A stretch of DNA of 64,000 nt from Acinetobacter sp. XS-4 (GTDB taxonomy: Bacteria; Pseudomonadota; Gammaproteobacteria; Pseudomonadales; Moraxellaceae), in assembly GCF_023920705.1 (NCBI RefSeq), contig NZ_CP094657.1, forward strand, positions 2,914,001 to 2,978,000, written 5' to 3'. The position numbers were made by a program, and so were the translations under genes. The notes beneath the pieces were generated by a model. That model was not told where the DNA came from. It made no database searches and saw only the letters and a list, made by a program, of their open reading frames with translations. Below, piece after piece: positions 17,083-26,331 of the stretch; position 1 is the stretch's first letter, and every line of letters begins with the position of its first letter.

Positions 17083-18534
17083 ATGCAAAATGTACAGTTA
17101 CTTATTCACGGTCAATCTGTTGATGCATCAAATCAGGCAACTTTTGAGCGTATTAGCCCCATCGATGGATCAGTGGCAAGTAAAGCTGCTGCTGCAACCT
17201 TGGAAGATGTTGATCGTGCAATCGATTCGGCACAACAAGCTTTTAAAGTATGGTCGAAACTCTCGCCTACCGAACGTCGCTTACGCTTATTAAAAGCAGC
17301 CGATTTAATGGACCAAAAAACCGAGCAATTCATTCAAACTGGAATGCAAGAAACAGGTTCAACTGCGACATGGTATGGGTTTAACGTTCACCTTGCTGCC
17401 AACATGTTACGTGAAGCAGCAGCAATGACTACACAAATTGACGGAAGCCTCATTCCGTCAGATGTGCCGGGCAATCTTGCAATGGGTGTGCGAGTTCCTT
17501 GCGGTGTCATTGTTGGCATTGCTCCTTGGAATGCCCCTGTCATTTTGGCAACACGTGCCCTTGCCATGCCTTTGGCTTGTGGTAACACAGTAGTGTTAAA
17601 AGCCTCGGAAGCTTGTCCAGCAACACATCGTCTCATTGGTGAAGTGTTACATGAAGCAGGTCTTGGTGAAGGTGTGGTCAATGTGATTACGCATGCCGCT
17701 GAAGATGCACCACAAATCGTAGAGCGTTTAGTCTCTCATCCAGCTGTGAAGCGCATTAATTTTACGGGTTCAACCAAAGTCGGAAAAATTATTGCCGAGA
17801 CTGCTGCCAAATATTTAAAACCTGTTTTACTTGAATTGGGTGGTAAAGCCCCTGTTGTGGTTTTAAATGAAGCTGACATTAATGAAGCCGTAAATGCAGT
17901 CGCTTTTGGAGCGTTCTTTAATCAGGGTCAAATCTGTATGTCGACCGAACGTGTTTTGGTTCAAGACAATATTGCCGACCAATTTATTGAAAAACTGATT
18001 GAAAAAACCCGCGCTATTCGGGCAGGTAATCCAACCTCAAAAGACAATGTACTCGGTGTTTTAGAAAGTCGACGTGCTGCAAACCGTATTCAGCATTTGC
18101 TGGAAGATGCTCAAAACAAAGGTGCCGATTTACCTTTAGGTATTCATATTGAAGACACCACCATGCAACCGACGCTGGTGCTCAATATTAAACCTGACAT
18201 GCTGCTTTACCGCGAAGAATCATTTGGGCCTGTATGCACAGTTCAACGTTTTTCAAGTATTGAAGAAGGCGTAGCACTGGCAAATGACAGCGAGTTCGGT
18301 CTTTCTTCAGCAGTGTTTAGCCAAAATATTTCACAGGCATTAGAAGTCGCTCAACAGATTGATTCGGGTATTTGTCACATTAACGGCGCAACCGTACATG
18401 ACGAAGCTCAAATGCCATTTGGCGGAACAAAATCGAGTGGTTACGGACGTTTTGGTAGTAAAGTCTCTGTTGCCGAATTTACCGAACTACGCTGGATCAC
18501 CATTCAGACCCAATCACGTCATTACCCGATTTAG
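17083..18534 (+). CDS. hcaB: Hydroxybenzaldehyde (vanillin) dehydrogenase
   Basis: A 483-residue aldehyde dehydrogenase that oxidises vanillin, protocatechualdehyde or 4-hydroxybenzaldehyde to the acid with NAD(P). The NAD-binding region includes GIAPWNAPVILATRALAMPL near residue 146; the catalytic Glu is in LLELGGKAP near 248 and the catalytic Cys in NQGQICMSTERV near 282. It sits between the lyase that makes the aldehyde and the CoA ligase that starts the pathway. Its vanillate product would feed the adjacent vanAB genes. Length is normal. Confidence 0.9.
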   Translation: MQNVQLLIHGQSVDASNQATFERISPIDGSVASKAAAATLEDVDRAIDSAQQAFKVWSKLSPTERRLRLLKAADLMDQKTEQFIQTGMQETGSTATWYGFNVHLAANMLREAAAMTTQIDGSLIPSDVPGNLAMGVRVPCGVIVGIAPWNAPVILATRALAMPLACGNTVVLKASEACPATHRLIGEVLHEAGLGEGVVNVITHAAEDAPQIVERLVSHPAVKRINFTGSTKVGKIIAETAAKYLKPVLLELGGKAPVVVLNEADINEAVNAVAFGAFFNQGQICMSTERVLVQDNIADQFIEKLIEKTRAIRAGNPTSKDNVLGVLESRRAANRIQHLLEDAQNKGADLPLGIHIEDTTMQPTLVLNIKPDMLLYREESFGPVCTVQRFSSIEEGVALANDSEFGLSSAVFSQNISQALEVAQQIDSGICHINGATVHDEAQMPFGGTKSSGYGRFGSKVSVAEFTELRWITIQTQSRHYPI

Positions 18535-18609
18535 TCGGGATAATGCAGACAACAACATATTAAATAAAAATTGCATGATGCAAAAAAATAAAGCGCAGTG
18601 ATGCGCTTT
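18520..18609 (+). other. Two hairpins and a palindrome in the hcaB-hcaC gap
   Basis: CATTACCCGA/TCGGGATAATG pair across the hcaB stop codon (18520-18545), TTGCATGATGCAA is a palindrome near 18571-18583, and AAAGCGCA/TGCGCTTT pair at 18590-18609 just before the hcaC ribosome site. None has a T-run. They probably shape mRNA stability or translation between the genes. Confidence 0.45.
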
Positions 18610-18625
18610 CCATGGAGTGAAAGAA

Positions 18626-20503
18626 ATGCAAATGAATGCCACTCAATCACAAGACCGCGAACGGTTCGTAAAATTAGGGCAACATGATATTCATTATCAC
18701 CACAAAGATGACACGCTCTATATCAGCCCAAAAGAGCAATTAAAACCGTATCCACAAAAACTGACAGATCGGTTAATTCATTTTGCACAAACCAAACCAG
18801 ACCATATTTTTGCAGCAAAACGCAATGCTCAAGGTGAATGGGTCAAACTGAGTTATGCAGAAGTTTTACAACGTGCATGGCACATTGCTCAGGCATTACA
18901 TGAACGTAAGTTAAGCCAAGAAAGACCTCTGGTTATTTTAAGTGGTAATGATCTCGAACATTTAACACTGTCTATGGCTGCCATGCTGGCAGGCGTGCCT
19001 TTCTCTGCTATTTCACCCGCCTACTCTCTAATTTCTCAAGACTTTGGCAAACTTAAACATGTGTTTGAAGTGCTGACACCAGGTATGGTCTATGCCAGCG
19101 ATGGACAAGCTTTTGCCAAAGCCATTCAGGCATGTATTACACCTGACATTGAAGTGGTGACCAATAAAGGTCTTGTCGGCAATCAGATCTGCACGTCTTT
19201 TCAGTCACTATTAGATACGCCTGTTTCAAATGTTCAAGAGTTTTACCAAACCCTTGATGAAAACCAGATTGCCAAATTCTTATTTACATCAGGTTCAACC
19301 AAATTGCCTAAAGCTGTGCCGACCACGCATTTAATGTTGTGTGTTAATCAGCAAATGTTATTACAAACTTTCCCTGAGTTTGAAGAAACACCACCTGTCC
19401 TACTCGACTGGCTGTCTTGGCACCATACGTTTGGTGGCAGTCACAATGTCGGCATCGCACTCTATAACGGCGGTACCATTTACATTGATGACGGCAAACC
19501 CGTTGCAGGAAAATTTGATGAAACTATTCGTAATCTCAAAGAAATTTCTCCGACAGTTTATTTAAATGTGCCAAAAGGTTGGGAAGAACTCACCGAAGCG
19601 TTAGAAAAAGATGAAGAATTAAGAGACCGCTTTTTTGCCAAAGTTAAAATTTTATTCTTTGCAGGTGCAGCGCTTTCAGAAGCGGGCTGGAACAGACTCG
19701 ATAAAATTGCTCAGCAACATTGCGGAGAAAAAATCCGCATTATGAGCGGCTTGGGCATGACTGAAACTGCTCCCTCTTGTGCTTTTACAACTGGTCCACG
19801 CGTAATGGCTGGCTTTATTGGTTACCCTGCTCCGGGATGTGAAATTAAGCTAGTGCCATGTGGTGACAAACTTGAGTTTTGTGTTCGTGGCAAACATGTC
19901 ATGAAAGGTTATTGGCGTTTAAAGGCAGACCAACAAAGCACTGTATTTGACGATGAAGGCTTTTTCCATACTGGCGATGCTGTTCGTTTGGTCGATATCA
20001 ATGATCCGACCAAAGGCTTGATGTACGATGGACGAATTGCAGAAGACTTTAAACTCAATACTGGTACTTTTGTGAATGTGGGCACACTACGCAACAAAGT
20101 ACTGATTCAAGGTAATTTACTGGTTCAAGATGTCTGCATTACAGGTTCAAACCTGAATGCGGTTGGTTTTTTGATTTTTCCAAAACTAGATGCTTGTGCT
20201 CAACAAGCTGGTCTTAAGCTGGGCGAACATTCTCCAGCAGAGATATTGCAGCACCCTAAAGTCCAGCAATGGTTCCGCCAATTTTTAACCACCTTTAATA
20301 AAGATGCGACTGGTAGCTCAAATACAGTCTCAATGCTTTATTTAATGACCGAGCCACCTCAACTCGATGCAGGTGAAGTGACCGATAAAGGCAACCTCAA
20401 TCAAGGCAATATTACCAAGCGTCGTGCTGCTTTAATTGATGAACTTTATCAAAAACAGGCCGAAAACCCACTGATTATTCGGGTACCCACCTTAAAGCAA
20501 TAA
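18626..20503 (+). CDS. hcaC: Hydroxycinnamate-CoA ligase (feruloyl-CoA synthetase)
   Basis: A 625-residue AMP-forming CoA ligase that activates ferulate, caffeate and p-coumarate, the first step after uptake. The P-loop-like FLFTSGSTKLPKAVPTTHLM is near residue 212, the adenylate motif MSGLGMTETAPSC near 372, and GFFHTGDAV near 445. The frame is open to a GTG at 18617, but GGAG at 18614-18617 points to ATG 18626. At about 625 residues it is longer than the usual 500-550 of acyl-CoA synthetases and fits the feruloyl-CoA synthase subgroup. Confidence 0.9.
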   Translation: MQMNATQSQDRERFVKLGQHDIHYHHKDDTLYISPKEQLKPYPQKLTDRLIHFAQTKPDHIFAAKRNAQGEWVKLSYAEVLQRAWHIAQALHERKLSQERPLVILSGNDLEHLTLSMAAMLAGVPFSAISPAYSLISQDFGKLKHVFEVLTPGMVYASDGQAFAKAIQACITPDIEVVTNKGLVGNQICTSFQSLLDTPVSNVQEFYQTLDENQIAKFLFTSGSTKLPKAVPTTHLMLCVNQQMLLQTFPEFEETPPVLLDWLSWHHTFGGSHNVGIALYNGGTIYIDDGKPVAGKFDETIRNLKEISPTVYLNVPKGWEELTEALEKDEELRDRFFAKVKILFFAGAALSEAGWNRLDKIAQQHCGEKIRIMSGLGMTETAPSCAFTTGPRVMAGFIGYPAPGCEIKLVPCGDKLEFCVRGKHVMKGYWRLKADQQSTVFDDEGFFHTGDAVRLVDINDPTKGLMYDGRIAEDFKLNTGTFVNVGTLRNKVLIQGNLLVQDVCITGSNLNAVGFLIFPKLDACAQQAGLKLGEHSPAEILQHPKVQQWFRQFLTTFNKDATGSSNTVSMLYLMTEPPQLDAGEVTDKGNLNQGNITKRRAALIDELYQKQAENPLIIRVPTLKQ

Positions 20504-20518
20504 ACAATTGAAATAAAA

Positions 20519-20548
20519 AAGGAAGCTCAAACTTCAGTTTGGGCCTTA
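20519..20548 (+). other. Hairpin between hcaC and hcaD
   Basis: GCTCAAACT and AGTTTGGGC pair around a two-base turn, flanked by AAGG and CCTT. There is no T-run, so it looks like an intra-operon stem and not a strong terminator. Confidence 0.45.
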
Positions 20549-20578
20549 GCCTCACTTTTGCCTAAAAAAAGGTTTAAC

Positions 20579-21718
20579 ATGCCACACGATACAGAATTTG
20601 AACTATTTCGGGACAGCTATCGCAGGTTCTTAAAAGAACAGGTTGCTCCGTATTATGAACAGTGGGAACACGATGGCCTGATTCCACGTGATCTATGGCT
20701 TCGTCTTGGGGAAAATGGCTTTTTGTGTGTCGATGTACCCGAAGAATATGGCGGCTATGGCGCTCCTGTGCACTACTCACTCATGTTGGTTCAAGAAACT
20801 GCTCAAGCTGGTTTTGCATCTTTAGCGGTTGCCATTGGCGGGCAAAATGAGTTGGTCTCTCCTTACCTGCAAAATATTGGAACTGAAGAGCAAAAACGCT
20901 ATTGGTTAACGAAAATGGTGACAGGTGAAGTCGTCACTGCAATTGCCATGACCGAAGCGAATGCTGGTTCAGACTTACAGGCCATACGCACTCAAGCGAT
21001 TTTAGAAAATGATCATTACCGTATTAATGGTTCAAAAACGTTTATTTCAAATGGTTTGCATGCCGATCTGATCGTTCTGGTTGCGAAAACTGATCCGCAA
21101 GCTAAAGCAAAAGGCATTTCGATTTTTCTAGTCGATGCTGCGTTAGATGGCGTTAAAAAAGGCCGTTCATTACAAAAAATCGGGCTGCATGCCCAAGATA
21201 CAGCTGAACTATTTTTTGATGATGTTTGTGTACCTGTCACACAACGTTTGGGTCAAGAAGGACAAGGTTTTGCGTATTTAATGCAAGAGTTACCTCGCGA
21301 ACGTTTGAGCATTTCCATGATGGCGTTGGGGTCAATTTTAGGCGCCATTGAAATTACTAAAGACTATGTACTAGAGCGTAAAGCTTTCGGGCAGCCTTTA
21401 AGTCAAATGCAAAACACGCGATTTGTGCTCGCAAACGCTCAAATCAAAGCAAAAGCCGCACAAGCCTTTGTAGATCAATGTGCGGTGCTATATCAACAAC
21501 ACCAGTTAAGCGTCACTCAAGTTGCCGCACTGAAGTGCTTTATTACCGATGTCCAATGTGAAGTGATTGATCAATTACTTCAGCTTTTTGGGGGCTACGG
21601 TTACATGCAGGAATATCCGATTTCACGCTTTTTTGTGGATGCACGGGTACAAAAAATTTATGGGGGAACCAATGAAATTATGAAAGAAATCGTAGCCCGA
21701 GAACTGCTCGGAAAATAA
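20579..21718 (+). CDS. hcaD: Acyl-CoA dehydrogenase, HcaD-like
   Basis: A 379-residue FAD-dependent acyl-CoA dehydrogenase. The flavin/substrate signature AIAMTEANAGSDLQAIRT is near residue 122, and the C-terminal signature QLFGGYGYMQEYPISRFFVD near 338 is followed by RVQKIYGGTNEIM. An AAAAAAAGG site sets ATG 20579 as the start; an in-frame TTG at 20558 is less likely. In the hca operon it is expected to desaturate the saturated side chain of phenylpropanoyl-CoA, such as dihydroferuloyl- or dihydrocaffeoyl-CoA, to the hydroxycinnamoyl-CoA used by HcaA. Confidence 0.88.
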   Translation: MPHDTEFELFRDSYRRFLKEQVAPYYEQWEHDGLIPRDLWLRLGENGFLCVDVPEEYGGYGAPVHYSLMLVQETAQAGFASLAVAIGGQNELVSPYLQNIGTEEQKRYWLTKMVTGEVVTAIAMTEANAGSDLQAIRTQAILENDHYRINGSKTFISNGLHADLIVLVAKTDPQAKAKGISIFLVDAALDGVKKGRSLQKIGLHAQDTAELFFDDVCVPVTQRLGQEGQGFAYLMQELPRERLSISMMALGSILGAIEITKDYVLERKAFGQPLSQMQNTRFVLANAQIKAKAAQAFVDQCAVLYQQHQLSVTQVAALKCFITDVQCEVIDQLLQLFGGYGYMQEYPISRFFVDARVQKIYGGTNEIMKEIVARELLGK

Positions 21719-21799
21719 TTCGATTTAAAACCAAACAAGGCAGACACAACAACTATGCCTTATTGAAAACAAAAAAATGTTATTTCAGGAAGAAATGCT

Positions 21800-23050
21800 A
21801 TGTCGAAATTATGGATGTACTCTACCCTTATGCTCTCTGGTTCAGTGTGGGCTGGCAATTTTATTGACAACAGTTCAGTAGAACTCACCACGCGAAATTT
21901 CTATTTTGACCGCGACTATCAAGAGCAATCTGCTTACCCTGCTGCCAAGGACTGGACACAAGGGTTTATTCTCAAAGCCAATTCGGGTTATACCGAAGGG
22001 ACTGTCGGTTTTGGGCTGGATGTACTTGCGACGGCAGGTTTTAAACTCGATGCCGACGCAGAACATGGAGGTACAGGAAACTTACCTAGAGACACGCGCA
22101 CCAATGAACCTGCTGACTCTTATGGGGAAATTGGGGTCACAGCAAAAGCGAAAATGAGTCAAACTGAACTACGTATTGGTACGCTCATGCCAATGAACCC
22201 GGTTTTAGTGGCTTCACCTGCTCGTTTGCTTCCTCAAACCTATCGAGGAATTTCACTGACCAGTAAAGATATTAAAGATTTTGATTTACAGGCAGCCTAC
22301 CTCGATAAAGTGAATCATCGTGATTCAACCAACTATGAAAAAATTAAAATTTCAGGCGTAAATGGACGTTTTAAAAGTTCCGAAACTGATGGGCTTTATT
22401 ATTTAGGTGGAAACTATCAGTTTAATCCCGCACTCAAACTCACCGCTTTTTATATGGATGTTGATGATCTTTATAACCAAACCATGGTGGGTGCCTTACA
22501 CCAACATAAAATTAATGACACCACCAATCTTAGCTCTCAATTACGTTACTACCGCAGCCGAGATGATGGACAAGCAAAAGCAGGCTTAGTCGATAATGAC
22601 CTTTATCATGCGCATTTCGAACTCAAACATCAAAACCATAAATTTATTTTTGGAACCTTCCAACATCACGGCGACACCGCATTTCCGTATTTGACTGGAG
22701 GTGAAACTGGGCTTCTCATCGACACATGGCCGGGCGAGTTTTTAAACCCAAAGGAAAAAGCCTATAGCTTCCGCTATGAATATGACTTTAAAGATTATGT
22801 ACCGGGTTTACGTTTCATGACTCGTTACACGACAGGTCACAATATTTATGCACCCAACTTAGGTGGAACCAATCTAAAAGAACGCGAAACGGACTTTGAT
22901 TTAGGTTACACCGTTCAAAGTGGCTGGTTAAAAAATCTAGGGCTACGCGCGCGCTATGCCATTTATGACAACAACATGCTCTCTACAGCAAATATCAAAC
23001 CTGTAAATGAAACCCGCATCAACATCGACTACACATGGAAATTTAAATAA
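21800..23050 (+). CDS. hcaE: OprD-family porin, HcaE-like
   Basis: A 416-residue OprD-type outer-membrane channel. It has a signal peptide ending near VWA, then the family opening VELTTRNFYFDRDYQ, barrel-strand patterns and the C-terminal IDYTWKFK. It is a clear relative of the porin at 8100-9380. In the hca operon it should admit hydroxycinnamates or quinate esters through the outer membrane. A strong terminator follows, so this may be the end of the main hcaA-E transcript. Confidence 0.85.
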   Translation: MSKLWMYSTLMLSGSVWAGNFIDNSSVELTTRNFYFDRDYQEQSAYPAAKDWTQGFILKANSGYTEGTVGFGLDVLATAGFKLDADAEHGGTGNLPRDTRTNEPADSYGEIGVTAKAKMSQTELRIGTLMPMNPVLVASPARLLPQTYRGISLTSKDIKDFDLQAAYLDKVNHRDSTNYEKIKISGVNGRFKSSETDGLYYLGGNYQFNPALKLTAFYMDVDDLYNQTMVGALHQHKINDTTNLSSQLRYYRSRDDGQAKAGLVDNDLYHAHFELKHQNHKFIFGTFQHHGDTAFPYLTGGETGLLIDTWPGEFLNPKEKAYSFRYEYDFKDYVPGLRFMTRYTTGHNIYAPNLGGTNLKERETDFDLGYTVQSGWLKNLGLRARYAIYDNNMLSTANIKPVNETRINIDYTWKFK

Positions 23051-23060
23051 TTAAAAACAA

Positions 23061-23090
23061 GAGGTTCTGTCACACATAGAACCTCTTTTT
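23061..23090 (+). terminator. Intrinsic terminator after hcaE
   Basis: GAGGTTCT and AGAACCTC form an 8-bp stem followed by TTTTTATTT. It splits hcaA-E from hcaFG. Confidence 0.8.
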
Positions 23091-23128
23091 ATTTCGGGAA
23101 ATAAGTAATTCAGCATGGACCCTTCATT

Positions 23129-23518
23129 ATGGATCAGAAAATTTTAGAACACTTACCGCCCATCCACCACCATTTGGGTGGACACAATATTCATTGGAAT
23201 GAAAAAAACACTGAACTCACCATCCATTACACGGCGCTAGAAAGCTTTACCAATCCACGCGGTACCGTTGAAGGCGGCATGATCTGCGCGATGCTTGACG
23301 ACGTGATGGGGCTTTTTGCATTTCTTGCCAATGATCGTAAACCCGCCACTACCATTAACTTAACTATGGATTTTTTAAGGCCCTGTGCTGTGGGCGAAGT
23401 CATTACAAAATGCCGATTCATTAAACAAGGCAAAACTGTACTGAATCTCGAAAGTGAAGCTTGGCAAAACAACAAAATGATTGCACGAAGCACAGCTAAT
23501 TTTCTGGTTTTAGATTAA
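23129..23518 (+). CDS. hcaF: PaaI-type thioesterase, HcaF-like
   Basis: A 129-residue single-hotdog-fold protein. The family segment GTVEGGMICAMLDDVMGLF near residue 45 carries the catalytic acid, and TINLTMDFLRPC near 70 is also typical. It is expected to hydrolyse aromatic acyl-CoA thioesters, perhaps releasing CoA from stalled hydroxycinnamoyl-CoA, which is also the HcaR inducer. No strong ribosome site is visible before the ATG. It begins after the hcaE terminator and is followed at 32 bases by hcaG. Confidence 0.82.
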   Translation: MDQKILEHLPPIHHHLGGHNIHWNEKNTELTIHYTALESFTNPRGTVEGGMICAMLDDVMGLFAFLANDRKPATTINLTMDFLRPCAVGEVITKCRFIKQGKTVLNLESEAWQNNKMIARSTANFLVLD

Positions 23519-23550
23519 TTGCGACCATTCATTTAATAAGGATATGAATA

Positions 23551-25302
23551 ATGAATTACACCAACAATAAACGAATTTTGGCCCACTCCGCTTTAATGCT
23601 TGCCATGCTTGGTTCTTTGGCAGGCTGTGGAAGTGATAGTGATGACACATCACCTCCCTCAACAACGAAACCACCACAGTTATCTCCTGCTGTGGGTATA
23701 AAAATGACAGGAAGCTGTAAGGACTTACTTGGATTTCAATACACCAATACAATCATTAGCTCAGCTACTCTTCAAGAGGCAGGCACATTGACTGTAGCCA
23801 ACAAACCGATTGGCGCTCATTGTTTGGTCAAAGGTTATATGGACCAACGTGTAAGCCCAGTCGATGGACAAACCTATCAAATTGGTTTTGAAATGCGCTT
23901 ACCTGTTGATTGGAACGGTCGTTTTCTCTATCAAGGCAATGGTGGAACCGATGGTAATTTAGTTCCTGCAACGGGTCAGGTCGGCAGCGGTGGCCCGCTG
24001 ACCAATGCTCTACATGATGGTTTTGCTGTTATTTCTTCTGATGCTGGACATAATACTTCACAAAATCCAATGTTTGGTTTAGATCCTCAAGCCAGAATCA
24101 ACTATGGCTACGGTGCGATCACCAAACTCACGCCTATGGCAAAAAACCTCATTAAAACAGCATATGGTAAATTACCAGATCGCTCCTATGCAGGTGGTAC
24201 ATCTAATGGCGGGCGTCATGCCATGATTGCCGCAACCCGTTTGGGCGACCAATATGATGGAATTTTGGCAAGTACACCAGGTTTTCACTTACCTCGTGCA
24301 GCCGCAGCTCAACTCTATACAGCGCAGCAGCTTCGTCGTGTCGCAACAGATGAAAATGACCTAAGTACCGCCCTTACTATTCCAGAGCGTAAAGTTTTAG
24401 CAAAAGTGATTTTAGATCGATGCGATACTCTAGACGGTGTTGCAGATGGCTTGGTTCAAGATGTTGAGGCTTGTCGTACAGCTTTTGATATTCACAAAGA
24501 TGTATCTGTTTGCTCAAGTACAAGAGATGGCACCTGTTTAAGCACCGAACAAATTGATGTATTAGCAAACATTTACCGTGGCCCTGTAAACTCTGCTGGA
24601 CAAGCGCTCTATGCAACCCAGCCTTTCGACCCGGGCTTAGTGGGAAGCAACTGGGCAAGCTGGAAATTTGAATCTTCGGTGGGAACAGCGCGTGACCCAG
24701 TTGCGGTCGGCATTCTTTTTCAGGTTCCACCAGACCCGACTGTGACTCAAAACTCTAGACAATTTGCCTTTAATTTTAACTTCGATACCGACTATCTAAA
24801 ACTATCGGCAACCAATGATGTGTACACCGAAAGTTCGATGTCTTTCATGATGCCACCCGATGAACTTAATCTTGATAAACTCCGCAATCATGGTGGAAAA
24901 ATGATTGTGGTACAAGGCACAGCAGATGGCGTTTTCTCTGTAGATGACACCCAAAATTGGTACGATCAACTACTCCAACACTATAAAAATGATGCAAAAG
25001 GTACAGCACCTGAATTTGCACGTTTCTTTAGAGTTCCGGGCATGAACCATACCCGTGATGGCATTGCGACCGACCAATTTGATGCATTGACTGCTTTAGT
25101 CAACTGGGTTGAATATGGGCAAGCCCCTGACAAAATCATTGCGACCGCACGCGGCGCAGGTAACCCAAGTGGTCAAGTGAATACTGAACTTCCACAAAAC
25201 TGGGCACCCGACCGTACCCGCCCACTTTGTCCTTACCCACTGATTGCCCGTTATAATGGTCAAGGTGATAGCGAAAAAGCTGAAAACTTTAGTTGTAAAT
25301 AA
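23551..25302 (+). CDS. hcaG: Tannase/feruloyl esterase family lipoprotein (chlorogenate esterase)
   Basis: A 583-residue tannase/feruloyl-esterase-family enzyme that should release caffeate or ferulate from esters such as chlorogenate. A lipoprotein signal peptide ends with the lipobox LAGC, giving a lipidated C26, followed by an acidic linker, so it is probably attached to a membrane on the periplasmic or outer side. The nucleophile motif is GTSNGGRHAM near residue 218, and a conserved histidine lies in VPGMNHTRDG near 497. AAGGATATGAATA precedes the ATG. It closes the hca cluster and is followed by a terminator. Confidence 0.88.
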   Translation: MNYTNNKRILAHSALMLAMLGSLAGCGSDSDDTSPPSTTKPPQLSPAVGIKMTGSCKDLLGFQYTNTIISSATLQEAGTLTVANKPIGAHCLVKGYMDQRVSPVDGQTYQIGFEMRLPVDWNGRFLYQGNGGTDGNLVPATGQVGSGGPLTNALHDGFAVISSDAGHNTSQNPMFGLDPQARINYGYGAITKLTPMAKNLIKTAYGKLPDRSYAGGTSNGGRHAMIAATRLGDQYDGILASTPGFHLPRAAAAQLYTAQQLRRVATDENDLSTALTIPERKVLAKVILDRCDTLDGVADGLVQDVEACRTAFDIHKDVSVCSSTRDGTCLSTEQIDVLANIYRGPVNSAGQALYATQPFDPGLVGSNWASWKFESSVGTARDPVAVGILFQVPPDPTVTQNSRQFAFNFNFDTDYLKLSATNDVYTESSMSFMMPPDELNLDKLRNHGGKMIVVQGTADGVFSVDDTQNWYDQLLQHYKNDAKGTAPEFARFFRVPGMNHTRDGIATDQFDALTALVNWVEYGQAPDKIIATARGAGNPSGQVNTELPQNWAPDRTRPLCPYPLIARYNGQGDSEKAENFSCK

Positions 25303-25316
25303 CACCTTATAAAATT

Positions 25317-25346
25317 AAAAGAGAGCTTAAATCAGCTCTCTTTTTT
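25317..25346 (+). terminator. Intrinsic terminator after hcaG
   Basis: AAAAGAGAGCT and AGCTCTCTTTTTT form the stem and T-run immediately after hcaG. Confidence 0.85.
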
Positions 25347-25376
25347 ATCTTAATCAACTTAATTTTAGCTCAAGAT

Positions 25377-26090
25377 TTACTGCTTAAACTTTTTAATACT
25401 TTTAGACAGATGAGCACGCATCATTTGTCGAGCCAACAAACCATCCTGATCGACAATTGCGTTATAAATATTGACATGATCATGGTGAACCGCTTTTAAA
25501 TATTCTTCACGGTTTTCTGGACTTTGCTCAATAGATTTTAGGCGTGCACGTGGAATAATTTTTTCACCCAGATACTTTAAAAAATCAACGAAATATTGAT
25601 TTTCAGAAGCTTCAGCAATCGCAATATGAAAATCATAATCAGCTTTTACTGTGCCATCATTTGCATCTGATGAAATATGACGTTCAAAATCTTCAAGCGC
25701 AGCTTTCATTTTATCGATGTGAATTTGCTTACGGCGCTCTGATGCTAAAAAGACAGCTTCAGACTCAAGGCTAATTCGAAGCTCCAGTAAAGAGACAATA
25801 TCGTTAATGGTTTCTAAACTGGCATTAGACAGCAAAAAATTCTGTTCAACAGTCTGCTCTTTTACAAAAGTACCAATCCCGTGACGAGTCTCGACAAACC
25901 CTAATGAACGCAACTCAGTGATTGCTTCACGAATAACAGAGCGGCTTACTTCAAAAGTTTCAATTAATTCAAGTTCGGTCGGAATTTTCTCCCCGACTTG
26001 GAAGTCTCCAGACTGAATTTTTTCGATCAGTTGTTCTACAATAATCTGGCTTAGTTTTTTTGTTGATCTAGGTTTAATTGCACTAGACAT
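25377..26090 (-). CDS. GntR-family (FadR/FCD) regulator of glucarate genes
   Basis: A 237-residue GntR-type regulator. The winged helix includes LIETFEVSRSVIREAITELR near residue 42 and a basic wing near VETRHGIGTF; the C-terminal half is an FCD ligand domain with H150 (YDFHIAIAEASENQ) as a likely metal ligand. It lies just after the aldarate catabolic genes on the same strand, separated by a terminator, so it probably has its own promoter and controls them. Related operator-like sites are at 28891, 30513 and 30595. The inducer is presumably an aldarate or pathway intermediate (inference). Confidence 0.8.
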   Translation of the reverse strand: MSSAIKPRSTKKLSQIIVEQLIEKIQSGDFQVGEKIPTELELIETFEVSRSVIREAITELRSLGFVETRHGIGTFVKEQTVEQNFLLSNASLETINDIVSLLELRISLESEAVFLASERRKQIHIDKMKAALEDFERHISSDANDGTVKADYDFHIAIAEASENQYFVDFLKYLGEKIIPRARLKSIEQSPENREEYLKAVHHDHVNIYNAIVDQDGLLARQMMRAHLSKSIKKFKQ

Positions 26091-26296
26091 AATCTGAAGA
26101 ACTCATGAAATGTTGAAAAAATTAGAAAATTCATTTTACTATAAACTTAGACGATAGTCATATTCGGTTTTTATTCCTCTAAGCTATTAAAATTAAAATA
26201 TTTTATCTCCCTTATCAAACACTCACATATATTTAAAAAGTAAGCAACTTGTGCTTATTTCAATATTTAATAATGCGTTGAATAAGCTAAAAAATA

Positions 26297-26325
26297 TGCA
26301 GCTCAATACCTTTGATTGAGCTGCA
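26297..26325 (-). terminator. Terminator after the semialdehyde dehydrogenase gene
   Basis: TGCAGCTCAAT and ATTGAGCTGCA form an 11-bp stem; reading on the minus strand it is followed by TATTTTTT. Confidence 0.85.
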
Positions 26326-26331
26326 CAATTT

